This document shows positions 53,027 to 61,002 of a stretch of 64,000 nt of DNA, in pieces; position 1 is the first letter of the stretch, and each line of letters starts with the position of its first letter. The notes under the pieces were generated by a model, which saw only the letters and a program-made list of their open reading frames with translations, did no database searches and was not told where the DNA came from. The DNA comes from CAMTUH01 sp947084935. Lineage in GTDB: Bacteria > Pseudomonadota > Gammaproteobacteria > Coxiellales > Coxiellaceae. Location: positions 20,258 to 84,257 of the forward strand of contig CAMTUH010000009.1 of the NCBI GenBank assembly GCA_947084935.1. Reading direction: 5' to 3'. The position numbers were made by a program, and so were the translations under genes.

Positions 53027-53861
53027 GAATCCGCCGAATCAAACCGGTCAACACCTTGCCAGGGCCGATTTCCTGAAAATCCGTTTCTCCCTGCGCCAAT
53101 AAATATTCGATGGAATCCACCCAACGAACGGGTTTTACAATTTGCTCGACCAACAGATTCGCAATATTCCGATCGGGATAAGGCTGGGCCGTCACGTTCG
53201 CGATGACCGGTATTTTCGGTGCCACAAAATTAAAGGATTTACAATATTCCGAAAATTGCTGTTGCGCCCCTAACAAATAAGAAGAATGAAACGCACCACT
53301 CGTTTTCAACGGAATACAACGTACCCCTTCGATTTGCTCAAAAACACGGTGTGTTTTATCGATGTCCTCGCGTAGCCCGGTAAGGACGAGTTGTTGGTAC
53401 GAATTATAATTGGCAACCGAAACCGACGTGAGCTGATGTTGCTGTAAAATTTGTTGCAAGCGATCCTCGCTCATTCCAATGATGGCAGCCATTCCGCCTC
53501 CACGCGCTTGGCTCATCAGTTCACCGCGCTTTTGAACTAACTGCAGTCCCGTCAAAAAATCAAATACCTGCGCTGCAAATAAAGCGTTGTATTCACCGAG
53601 GCTGTGACCCGCAAGAAACTGGGGCACCACTCCGTCCGTCTGCGATTTCTTTAAAAAAGACAACGCATTCACGACGTACAAAGCCGGTTGCGTGTATTGG
53701 GTTTCATTGAGTTTTTGCTCCGAATCGCTCAGACATAAATCCACGATGGAGTAGCCTAATTGCTGGCTGGCCTGAGCCACTAAATCCGGAAATTCCGGAA
53801 ATACTTCTTTTCCCATGCCGACGGACTGAGAACCCTGCCCCGGGAAGACGTACGCGACCAT
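53013..53861 (-). CDS. Malonyl-CoA:ACP acyltransferase of polyketide (PksC-like) type
   Basis: This FabD-superfamily enzyme of 282 residues transfers a malonyl unit to an acyl carrier protein. It has the start VAYVFPGQGSQSVGMGKE and the active-site serine in AGHSLGEYNALFAAQVFDFLTG. It also has QKRGELMSQA with the substrate arginine, and the catalytic His in SGAFHSSYL. The GHSLGEYNALFAA-xxFDF version is the form seen in discrete trans-acyltransferases of polyketide clusters. Housekeeping FabD usually has GHSLGEYSAL. It is slightly shorter than FabD. No polyketide synthase gene is in the window. Confidence 0.85.
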   Translation of the reverse strand: MVAYVFPGQGSQSVGMGKEVFPEFPDLVAQASQQLGYSIVDLCLSDSEQKLNETQYTQPALYVVNALSFLKKSQTDGVVPQFLAGHSLGEYNALFAAQVFDFLTGLQLVQKRGELMSQARGGGMAAIIGMSEDRLQQILQQHQLTSVSVANYNSYQQLVLTGLREDIDKTHRVFEQIEGVRCIPLKTSGAFHSSYLLGAQQQFSEYCKSFNFVAPKIPVIANVTAQPYPDRNIANLLVEQIVKPVRWVDSIEYLLAQGETDFQEIGPGKVLTGLIRRILKKQ

Positions 53862-53885
53862 AAAATTTTCCTTAAAAATTTTCCC

Positions 53886-54746
53886 TTAGGAAATTCCTAG
53901 AAACCAAAAAAACCACAAACCCAGCATGGCGTGCGAAATGGAAGCGCCAACGATCGATTTATGCCGGTAAAATAACCATCCCCAAAACAAGCCCCCAAAA
54001 AAACTCAACATAACGACGTGAATCGGAAAGGTTAAATGTGCCGTACTAAATATCATACTCGCAACCAAGGCGGCAATGATATTTCGGTGTTTTACGGTGA
54101 GAAATAAAGACAACGCGCCTTGCAATCCCCCGCGCGCTAAAATTTCCTGCAGCGGCGCTAATATCAATCCGTACAAAATCAATGTTACCCACCACACCGT
54201 GTGCTGATTCGATATATGTTGAACTCCATAATTCAGTCCCGCGTGTAAATCAAAAAGAGGGATACCGTGGTACGCCGGGATCACGGTAATAGCTATCCAT
54301 TTCAACAGCAGCATTCCTGCTAAGATAGGCAGGGTGAATAAAATCCCCTCCTTTACGGCACGCTTCCAATTTTTTAGCGTGAGACCGTATTCGTACAGAG
54401 GATAACCGGAAGCCAGGATCAGAAAAACGATGCCCGTCATGAAAACAACCAAAAGGCCCATAGTGATAAAAGTGGTCGACGAGAGAAACATTCGGATGCG
54501 CTGAATATGATCCAGCACGAACGTGTAAAAACACAAAGAGACTGCAGTAACGATCAGATAGCGACTGAGATTTTGCCTCAGCTTTCGTTCTTCGGCAACC
54601 GGATCACGGGATGCTTTTTTATTTTTAAACGATTCGTCAGCAACGATGACTGACGGCCGTATTTCAACGGGTTCTTCTTGGACTACCGGTTCCGCACCCT
54701 CGACTTCGGCGAGGATTACTTTTTCTTGCTTACTGCTGCTTGGCAT
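53886..54746 (-). CDS. CPBP-family (type II CAAX protease-like) membrane protein
   Basis: The 286-residue protein has a hydrophilic N terminus of about 70 residues, then about seven membrane segments. The CPBP motifs are partly kept: APLQEILARGGLQG stands where EExxxR is expected, with the first Glu changed to Gln. FSTAHLTFP provides the FxxxH motif. The last motif is SHAMLGLWFF. Such proteins are intramembrane proteases or non-catalytic relatives. The Gln change makes activity uncertain. It follows the malonyltransferase in the leftward direction with 24 bases between them. Confidence 0.75.
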   Translation of the reverse strand: MPSSSKQEKVILAEVEGAEPVVQEEPVEIRPSVIVADESFKNKKASRDPVAEERKLRQNLSRYLIVTAVSLCFYTFVLDHIQRIRMFLSSTTFITMGLLVVFMTGIVFLILASGYPLYEYGLTLKNWKRAVKEGILFTLPILAGMLLLKWIAITVIPAYHGIPLFDLHAGLNYGVQHISNQHTVWWVTLILYGLILAPLQEILARGGLQGALSLFLTVKHRNIIAALVASMIFSTAHLTFPIHVVMLSFFGGLFWGWLFYRHKSIVGASISHAMLGLWFFWFLGIS

Positions 54747-54865
54747 GGTTGATCACACCTCAAAAATCGATCTTTACCTCCTTGTGGTTTTTGCACATTT
54801 GCCTAGGATATCGAAATCTTAACCGTAAGTAAAGTAGTTATTATAAATCAATTAGATAGCGTCAT

Positions 54866-55447
54866 TTAGAAGCGGTAGAAAGCCCCAAGTCCGTAGAAAT
54901 TGGACGCCGGGAGCTGCTGGGAAAGCTGCTTTGGGGCCTGCATCCAGTTGAGATCGAGCCCCCAATGAGCCCCGATCCGATAATCAGCCCCAAGCCCATA
55001 AACGGGGCGTATAAACTGACCCGCCGTTAACGCCGTAATGAACGTGCTCCCATTCCAGATGAGGATATCGGCTCGAACCACGTAACCGACCCCCCCTTTA
55101 ACATATACGTCGAACGACCCCAGCGGGGCGCTCAAACGAAATACCAGGTGCACCAAATTATGTTTTACGCGATTAATCTGATTCGGGTTAAACCCAATCC
55201 CAACAAAACGCGGCCGATAAAAATAAATTGCCCCCAATTCAACGGCAGAAATTCGATTGAACGCGTATCCCAGAGCAATTTGGGGCGCAATTCCTGTGCC
55301 TGTTACTGATCTCGGTTGAAATGGGCCTTGCAATGGAACGGATGGATAATCGGCGTCACTGTACCCAACGCCCGCATTTAAATAAAATCCTGCACCGGCA
55401 TCAGCGAAAAAAAAGGCTAGAAAAAATAAAGTAATTATCCGTATCAT
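54866..55447 (-). CDS. Small outer-membrane beta-barrel protein
   Basis: This 193-residue protein has a signal peptide (MIRIITLFFLAFFFADAGA) and alternating hydrophobic strands rich in Gly, Tyr and Phe, such as FYLNAGVGYSDADY, APQIALGYAFNRISAVELGAIYFYRPRF and SFDVYVKGGVGYVVRADI. It ends in a terminal Phe (GLGAFYRF), the signal for barrel insertion. It fits an eight-stranded OmpA/OmpW-like barrel. A function is not predictable. Confidence 0.85.
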   Translation of the reverse strand: MIRIITLFFLAFFFADAGAGFYLNAGVGYSDADYPSVPLQGPFQPRSVTGTGIAPQIALGYAFNRISAVELGAIYFYRPRFVGIGFNPNQINRVKHNLVHLVFRLSAPLGSFDVYVKGGVGYVVRADILIWNGSTFITALTAGQFIRPVYGLGADYRIGAHWGLDLNWMQAPKQLSQQLPASNFYGLGAFYRF

Positions 55448-55487
55448 TGCAAAAGCCTAGTCAATCGTGGCAACCACGCCCCATCCC

Positions 55488-55565
55488 GTCATTGCGAGGC
55501 TGAAGGCCGAAGCAATCCAGGATTAATTCTGGATCGCCACGGCTGCTTTGCAGCCTCGCGATGAC
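55488..55565. repeat. GTCATTGCGAGG...CCTCGCGATGAC palindrome
   Basis: An imperfect inverted repeat: the left end GTCATTGCGAGG and the right end CCTCGCGATGAC pair, as do GCAATCCAGGATTAATTCTGGATCGC in the middle. It lies between the two outer-membrane protein genes. Repeats of this type (GTCATTGCGAG and its complement) are widespread in intracellular bacteria such as Rickettsia, Coxiella and Legionella relatives. Confidence 0.8.
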
Positions 55566-55648
55566 AGAGACAAGCTGCCTAAATCCTTGACGGGAAATCA
55601 ATCGTACCTTATAACCAAGTTCTACCACAATCACGGATATTTGACATC

Positions 55649-56248
55649 ATGTATCGATCGTTGCGCCTCTTTATCATTTCAGTTTTATTTATTCCCCTCA
55701 GCGCCACTGCAAATCATGATCCCATCTTTTTTCCAAAACAAGAATTTTCGATAGGATTTTCGGATAAAAATATTCCGCTGAATATTCCACACCCGCCCCA
55801 TCCATTTTTTTGGACATCAAAAGAAAAAGTTGACGGGGGCATTTCTCTCCTTTACGAATATTTAGTTTTTCACACACAAAAATATTTTTCAGTGAATCTT
55901 GGAGGCAGTTTTTCGTGGTGGGAACTGAACTCACAAGCACAATTGGCATTGACATTTTTTTTCGTTTTTCGATTTTGGTTATTTCGAACGGACTCTTTTA
56001 ATCCCTACATCGCCTGGAGTATTGGCGGCCCCACCTTACTTTCACGCGATCATTTTAGCAGCGCAAATTTGGGCGGTCATTTCATCTTCCAAGATTTTAT
56101 AGGCCTTGGAATTCTCGTGGGACGCGACCATCGATTCGATATCAACTTGAAGATATATCACTACTCGAATGCGGATTTATTTCTACATAACGACGGCTTT
56201 GACGTGCCTGCCGTGTTAACGGTGGGTTACATTTTTAAATCGATTTAG
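55649..56248 (+). CDS. pagL: PagL-like lipid A 3-O-deacylase, outer membrane
   Basis: PagL removes the 3-O acyl chain of lipid A from the outer membrane. The 199-residue protein has a signal peptide (cleavage likely after residue ~20, SATAN), beta strands, and the family-defining C-terminal motif. His171 and Ser173 of the catalytic triad are in KIYHYSNADLF. The third residue, Glu 12 places after Ser, is Asp185 here (NDGFDVPAVLTVGYIF). Asp for Glu could still act, but activity is uncertain. The region QDFIGLGILVGRDHRFDINL is also typical. The 3' end overlaps that of trpR by 14 bases. Confidence 0.72.
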   Translation: MYRSLRLFIISVLFIPLSATANHDPIFFPKQEFSIGFSDKNIPLNIPHPPHPFFWTSKEKVDGGISLLYEYLVFHTQKYFSVNLGGSFSWWELNSQAQLALTFFFVFRFWLFRTDSFNPYIAWSIGGPTLLSRDHFSSANLGGHFIFQDFIGLGILVGRDHRFDINLKIYHYSNADLFLHNDGFDVPAVLTVGYIFKSI

Positions 56249-56537
56249 CAACAGTCAGGTGACGCTGAATAAACGCCCTCAACTCCTGAGAAATCGTTTT
56301 AAGCGCGTTGGATCCTCGGGTTATTTTGGCAATACTGATATTCAAATGTCGTGCAATTTCGCGCTGAGTCTTCTCACCTTTTAACAGCTCTTTTACGAGC
56401 TCAACCCGCAGAGCCAATTGTTCTTTTTCTTCGTGCGTGAATAAGAATCCAAACAGGGCATCCAACAATTCCTTGGATCTCGCATCGTGGCATAAGGTCA
56501 GAAACTCACTCCAGCCCATTGACTTATGAGTCGTCAT
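56235..56537 (-). CDS. trpR: Trp operon repressor
   Basis: TrpR represses tryptophan-biosynthesis genes when bound to tryptophan. The 100-residue protein matches TrpR along its length: LALRVELVKELLKGEKTQREIARHLNISIAKITRGSNALK. This holds the helix-turn-helix (residues ~65-85) and the tryptophan-binding LRVELV and RGSNALK pieces. I chose the ATG at 56537 because it follows GGAGG closely. The frame opens at 56666 but that part is encoded by a palindromic repeat. No trp biosynthesis gene is in the window. Confidence 0.92.
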   Translation of the reverse strand: MTTHKSMGWSEFLTLCHDARSKELLDALFGFLFTHEEKEQLALRVELVKELLKGEKTQREIARHLNISIAKITRGSNALKTISQELRAFIQRHLTVAKSI

Positions 56538-56578
56538 CTTCACCGCCTCCCTCTTAATTTCAAAAAAATTAGCTAGCC

Positions 56579-56651
56579 GTAGCCTGGGTGCCGCCCGCCT
56601 CGGGCGTAACCCAGGAATTCCTTGATTACGCAGAGCTCCATCAAGGCTACG
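56579..56651. repeat. GTAGCC...GGCTAC repeat between trpR and recJ
   Basis: It begins GTAGCCTGGGTGCCGCCC, contains GGCGTAACCCAGGAATTCC and CTTGATTACGCAG, and ends CCATCAAGGCTAC. It combines half of each of the two interleaved palindromes seen at 1898-2032. It lies directly after the recJ stop codon. Confidence 0.8.
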
Positions 56652-56662
56652 TGTTCTTTCGT

Positions 56663-58414
56663 TCAAATAGGCTGAATCTCTTCAACCAACAACTGCAATT
56701 TTCTCCGCCCATTGAATTCATTAACGTCCAATTGGTACACCACATGGACCTGATCGCAATGAAAATTAGGCCACTGGTTAAGGTTAACGTGAAAAGCAAT
56801 TCCATCGAAATAATAATCGCTTCCCGGTAATTGTAGAACGAGTTTTAAATGACGCTGCCCAACGATGCGTTGATTAATTAATTTGAATTGACCATCAAAC
56901 AAAGGCTCAGGAAACCCCTGCCCCCAAGGACCTGCCTCACGAAGCAATTCCGCAGTTTCCAACGTAATCTCCTGCACAACCAACTCACCGTCCGTCAGTA
57001 ACGACGGCTGTAAATCATCAGGATGTATCGTCTCACGCACTTGCTCAGTAAATGCTTGTTGAAAAGCTTCGAAGTGTTCTATCGACAAGCTTAACCCCGC
57101 AGCCATCGCGTGACCGCCGAATTTCGTAATTAACTGGGGGTGTTTCGTTGCGATCGCTTCCAATACGTCGCGAACGTGTAGCCCGGTGATGGAACGCGCT
57201 GAACCTTTTAACGTTTGATCGTCTACTTTCGCAAATGCAATTACCGGACGATGAATTTTTTCTTTCACACGCGCAGCCACTAAACCCACTATGCCCTGAT
57301 GCCATTCTTCTCGATACAGACACAAACCTTCCGGCATCTGTTGAACAAGATTTAATTTTTCAACAGCCGCAAACGCTTCTTGTTGCATTTGCGATTCAAT
57401 GACGCGGCGTTCTTTATTTAAATCATCCAAACGCAGAGCAATTTCGCGCGCGGCTTCAAAATCACTGGCCAACAAGCACGCCACACCCAATGACATATCG
57501 TCCAAACGTCCCGCAGCATTTAACCGCGGTCCAATGGCGAACCCTAAATCAGTGGCTCGTAATTTTTCGCGCTTTCGACCCGACACGGCTAATAGGGCTA
57601 AAATTCCCGGATGCGCTTTGCCCGACCGTATTTGCCGCAATCCCTGATGCACGAAAATTCGGTTGTTTTTATCGAGCGGAACCACATCGGCAATTGTTCC
57701 TAACGCGACGTAATCTAAAAATTGCGCCAGGTTGGGGCAAGGGATTTCTTGAGATTCAAACCAATTCAATTCTTTTAATTTTGCGCGCAGCGCCACCATC
57801 ACGTAAAAAATGACGCCCACACCGGCAATACATTTACTGGGAAATGCATCCCCCGGGCGATTAGGATTGACGATGGCATAAGCATCGGGTAATTGCTCGC
57901 CCGCCAAATGATGGTCCGTCACGATGACATCGATTCCCAGACTATTCGCGTAAGAAATACCGGAAAAACTCGCAATACCATTATCCACGGTAATAATCAC
58001 GTCCGGCTTTTGAGCTTTGGCCACTTCTATAATTTCAGGCGTTAATCCATAACCGTAAGCAAAGCGATTCGGTATTAAATAATCGATATTTTTTCCACCA
58101 AACGCGTGCAGCGCGCTCATCGCCAAAGCCGTGCTCGTTGCTCCATCCGCATCGAAATCACCCACGATTAACACGCGCTGTTGTTCTTTCAGCGCTTTGA
58201 CTAAGCGCAATGCCGCTTTATCGATATCCAACAACGCTGCAAACGAATGCAAATGCGTTAATTCCTTGGATAATGCATCCGGTGAAGAAATATTCCTGGC
58301 CAAATAAATTCGCTGTAAGATGGGGTGTAGGGATTCAAAAGAAGAAGGAGAATTCTGAATATGCCGACGCACGATTGCTTTTTTCACAACAAGTTCCTTG
58401 TCACTGCCGCTCAC
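56663..58414 (-). CDS. recJ: Single-stranded-DNA-specific exonuclease RecJ
   Basis: RecJ is a 5'-3' single-strand exonuclease used in recombination and mismatch repair. The 583-residue protein has the DHH-family motifs GDFDADGATSTALAM, VDNGIASF, VTDHHLAGEQLPDAYAIVNPN, and CIAGVGVIF. The C-terminal DHHA1 motif GGHAMAAGLSL follows, then an OB-like region. All metal-binding residues look intact. It is the usual length. Confidence 0.95.
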   Translation of the reverse strand: MSGSDKELVVKKAIVRRHIQNSPSSFESLHPILQRIYLARNISSPDALSKELTHLHSFAALLDIDKAALRLVKALKEQQRVLIVGDFDADGATSTALAMSALHAFGGKNIDYLIPNRFAYGYGLTPEIIEVAKAQKPDVIITVDNGIASFSGISYANSLGIDVIVTDHHLAGEQLPDAYAIVNPNRPGDAFPSKCIAGVGVIFYVMVALRAKLKELNWFESQEIPCPNLAQFLDYVALGTIADVVPLDKNNRIFVHQGLRQIRSGKAHPGILALLAVSGRKREKLRATDLGFAIGPRLNAAGRLDDMSLGVACLLASDFEAAREIALRLDDLNKERRVIESQMQQEAFAAVEKLNLVQQMPEGLCLYREEWHQGIVGLVAARVKEKIHRPVIAFAKVDDQTLKGSARSITGLHVRDVLEAIATKHPQLITKFGGHAMAAGLSLSIEHFEAFQQAFTEQVRETIHPDDLQPSLLTDGELVVQEITLETAELLREAGPWGQGFPEPLFDGQFKLINQRIVGQRHLKLVLQLPGSDYYFDGIAFHVNLNQWPNFHCDQVHVVYQLDVNEFNGRRKLQLLVEEIQPI

Positions 58415-58469
58415 TATTCACTGGATGCATGATAGCAGTATCCGTGCTTAGGGTCATCCCCGTTCTGTA

Positions 58470-58574
58470 GCCATGATGCAGCGAATTTGCAGCCTGGGTG
58501 TAGCCTTGATGCAGCCATGCGAAATCAAGGAATTCCTGAGTTCCTGGGTTACGCAGGGCTGCACCCAGGCTACG
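58470..58574. repeat. GTAGCC...GGCTAC composite repeat upstream of the GNAT gene
   Basis: Starting GCAGCCTGGGTGTAGCC at about 58489 and ending GCACCCAGGCTACG at 58574, it holds GCGAAATCAAGGAATTCC and GAGTTCCTGGGTTACGC, nearly identical to the copy at 1898-2032. The outer arms are GCAGCCTGGGTG / CACCCAGGCTAC. It sits between recJ and the GNAT gene and is the second full composite copy. Confidence 0.8.
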
Positions 58575-58643
58575 AATTCATTGCAACGGCGGAAAAAATG
58601 AATGTCGGGAGGCGCTCTTAAGATTTCCTTAAGCCTCTGGTTA

Positions 58644-58649
58644 TATAAT
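58644..58649 (+). promoter_or_regulatory. Candidate -10 box for the GNAT gene
   Basis: A perfect TATAAT lies at 58644-58649, 34 bases before the GNAT start codon at 58683. An AAGGAG is about 13 bases from the start codon. No good -35 is visible. Confidence 0.4.
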
Positions 58650-58682
58650 GAAAAATCTCAAGAAAGGAGCGACAATTCGACC

Positions 58683-59315
58683 ATGATCAACGGTTTCTAC
58701 GAAGAAAAATTTCCCATCCTCGATGTCAACGAGGACTTTTTCCTTCGCGAACAAATGATCGAAGACACCGAAGCATTTTTCGAGTACTACACCGACCCCG
58801 AAGTCGCGCGTTATATTCTCGCCTCAAATCCCAAAAATCTGACGGAAGCCAGCGCCGAAATCCATTATTGCCGCAATCTTTTTAAATACAAACGCGGCAT
58901 TTACTGGACATTGGCGCGCAAAGAAGACGACCGCATGATTGGCGCTATCGGGCTTTACATCAACAATCAACATTACCGCGGGGAAATCTGTTACGATCTG
59001 TCTCGCCGCCACTGGAATAAAGGCATCATGAGCAAAGCGCTCAACCGCGTCATTGATTTTTGTTTTAAACAAATCCACATGCAACGTATTGAAGCAGTGA
59101 CACTCAAAGAAAACACGGCATCCACGTCCCTCCTAGAAAAGCTGGGCTTTATCCGCGAAGGTTGTCTAAAGAATTATCGCTATTTCAATGGAAAATCCCA
59201 CGACATCGAAATGTTCGCCCTCACACCAGAAATGGTGCGCTTGAATGCCCTCCCAAATACACACACTGTCCCCAATGTCCGTATCATCGCGAATGAAACA
59301 AGAGACCGCGTGTAA
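58683..59315 (+). CDS. GNAT acetyltransferase, RimJ/RimL-like
   Basis: This 210-residue protein transfers an acetyl group, in this branch usually to a protein N terminus, a sugar or an antibiotic. The GNAT fold is clear: FLREQMIEDTEAFFEYYTDPEVARYI, IGAIGLYINNQHYRGEICYDLSRRHWNKGIMSKAL (acetyl-CoA loop, residues ~85-125), and ASTSLLEKLGFIREGCLKNYRYF. The C-terminal ~20 residues are extra. The ATG at 58683 was chosen because the longer frame to 58602 starts with unusual sequence inside the promoter region. Confidence 0.85.
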   Translation: MINGFYEEKFPILDVNEDFFLREQMIEDTEAFFEYYTDPEVARYILASNPKNLTEASAEIHYCRNLFKYKRGIYWTLARKEDDRMIGAIGLYINNQHYRGEICYDLSRRHWNKGIMSKALNRVIDFCFKQIHMQRIEAVTLKENTASTSLLEKLGFIREGCLKNYRYFNGKSHDIEMFALTPEMVRLNALPNTHTVPNVRIIANETRDRV

Positions 59316-59320
59316 GCATC

Positions 59321-59431
59321 CCGTCAATAAGTTTTTGTGCATTCATGAGGGGCGTCGCGACCAAGGAGGGTAAGAAGCGCCGAGTACAGGATGTACGTCC
59401 CCGAATGAATGTACAAAAACTTATTTGACGG
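59321..59431. mobile_element. MITE copy 2, ~110 bp with terminal inverted repeats
   Basis: The outer ends CCGTCAATAAGTTTTTGTGC and the complement of CCGTCAAATAAGTTTTTGTA are near-perfect inverted repeats of about 24 bases. The core is nearly identical to the copy at 20265-20373, with GGGGCGTCGCGACC, TAAGAAGCGCCGAGTACAGG and ATGTACGTCCCCGAAT. No target-site duplication is obvious. It fills most of the gap between the GNAT and POT genes. Confidence 0.85.
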
Positions 59432-59512
59432 AACACTACAGCTGAAACGTACCTTGCAATCACCTCTTATTTATGGTCAAGTAAGAATTTGTCCTAAAAA
59501 ATAGGCTGGCCC

Positions 59513-60952
59513 ATGAAGCAACCCCAAGCACTTCGCCCCTTATTCCTCACGGAAATGTGGGAACGCTTTGGCTTTTACGTAACGCAAAGCCTCTTAATTC
59601 TCTACCTCACCAATTTCTTGAATTTTTCCGACCCAAAATCGTACCTGATTTTGGGCGAATACACAGCGCTGATTTACATTGCACCGCTCGCGGGTGGCTT
59701 TTTTGCCGATCGCATTTTAGGGCCGCGCTTTTCGATTGTCATCGGCGCCGTTTTCTTAGGAGCGGGTTACTTATTGTTGAGTTTGATCGGACAGCATTTA
59801 CTTTATTTCTGCCTCGCCGTTATCGTCATCGGAAATGGCTTGCTGAAACCCAATATTTCCAGTTTTCTGGGTGAATTCTATTACCAAGATGATCCACGAC
59901 GCGATGCAGGATTTACCCTATTTTATATGGGAATCAACCTCGGTGGACTATTGGCATTGGGCAGCGCCGGTTTTCTTCAAGAAAAATTAGGATGGAGTAC
60001 TGCTTTTATTACCGCCGCATTCGGCATGGCGTTCGCACTGGGAACGTTTTGCTATGCATTTAAAAGCTTTGAAAACCGCGGCCTTCCTATCCCGCGCGAT
60101 CAAATCAAACCAAAATCGCTGCAATGGATGCGACACAAAATCAGCATTACTGCGTTGCTCGTTGTCAGCTTGATCATTGCGTTTCTCTTGCTTCGAAGTG
60201 CACAAATTGCGGAAATCTTGCAATCGATTTTTGGCATCGTGATTTTGTTAGTAATGATCTACATCGCGCTCCGCTCCGAACCACGCCAACGCAATAAGTT
60301 ATTAGCCTTGCTGATACTCATTGTTACGTCAATTATTTTCTGGGGGTTGCTCTTTCAAGCATTCGCATCCGTTAATCTCTTTACCGAACGTAACGTGGAT
60401 CGACACATTTTTGGTTTAGAAATGCCCCCACCCGTCTTTATTGCACTCGAACCGATTTTTATTGTTTTACTCGGTCCGTTTTTGGCTTCGCTGTGGCAGC
60501 GCTTGCATATTAAAAAAATGGATCCTACGCCAGGAATAAAGTTTTCACTCGCCATGTTTTCAGCGGCTATTGCCATGGGTATCTTAATGCTGAGCATTAT
60601 TTGGCACAGACCAGAGGAGCTGATCAGCCCCGTTTGGATTTTGTTTTTCTATTTGTTTTTAACACTGGGTGAAATGCTCTTGTCCCCCATTGGTTTATCA
60701 ATGGTGACGGAACTCTCCCCACTGCACCTAACCGGTCTCATGATGGGCGTTTGGTTCATGGCGCTGGGATTTGGCGGAGAGTTATCGGGTTTCCTAGCCA
60801 CGCAAGCCAGCATCCCCAAAAATCTCGTGTCACTGGCACAAAGCGACGCCATCTATCTACACGCTTTTAGAAATAACGCCATTCTCGCACTCATCGTGGG
60901 TGTGATCCTTTTAGTCATCAGCCCCTGGTTAAAACGTCTCGTAAAAAGTTAA
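59513..60952 (+). CDS. POT-family di-/tripeptide:proton symporter
   Basis: This inner-membrane peptide transporter has 479 residues and about 12-14 membrane segments. The family motif LTEMWERFGFYVTQSLLILYL (ExxERFxYY type, with one Tyr) is present, followed by GAYLLSL-type sequence, the PTR2 signature near residues 65-115 (LAGGFFADRILGPRFSIVIG) and KPNISSFLGEFYYQDDPRRDAGFTLFYMGINLG. Peptide uptake would suit an amino-acid-dependent intracellular organism. It is upstream of the glutamine synthetase gene, in the same direction, 50 bases apart. Confidence 0.92.
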   Translation: MKQPQALRPLFLTEMWERFGFYVTQSLLILYLTNFLNFSDPKSYLILGEYTALIYIAPLAGGFFADRILGPRFSIVIGAVFLGAGYLLLSLIGQHLLYFCLAVIVIGNGLLKPNISSFLGEFYYQDDPRRDAGFTLFYMGINLGGLLALGSAGFLQEKLGWSTAFITAAFGMAFALGTFCYAFKSFENRGLPIPRDQIKPKSLQWMRHKISITALLVVSLIIAFLLLRSAQIAEILQSIFGIVILLVMIYIALRSEPRQRNKLLALLILIVTSIIFWGLLFQAFASVNLFTERNVDRHIFGLEMPPPVFIALEPIFIVLLGPFLASLWQRLHIKKMDPTPGIKFSLAMFSAAIAMGILMLSIIWHRPEELISPVWILFFYLFLTLGEMLLSPIGLSMVTELSPLHLTGLMMGVWFMALGFGGELSGFLATQASIPKNLVSLAQSDAIYLHAFRNNAILALIVGVILLVISPWLKRLVKS

Positions 60953-61002
60953 TTTTTTAGTTAAGATACTGGCATCTCATACACCAACTCAGAGGTGCTC
61001 CC

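Noticed and set aside
56538..56666. Longer N terminus for trpR
   Set aside because: The extension is encoded by a palindromic repeat, and the ATG at 56537 has a strong Shine-Dalgarno and the family start.
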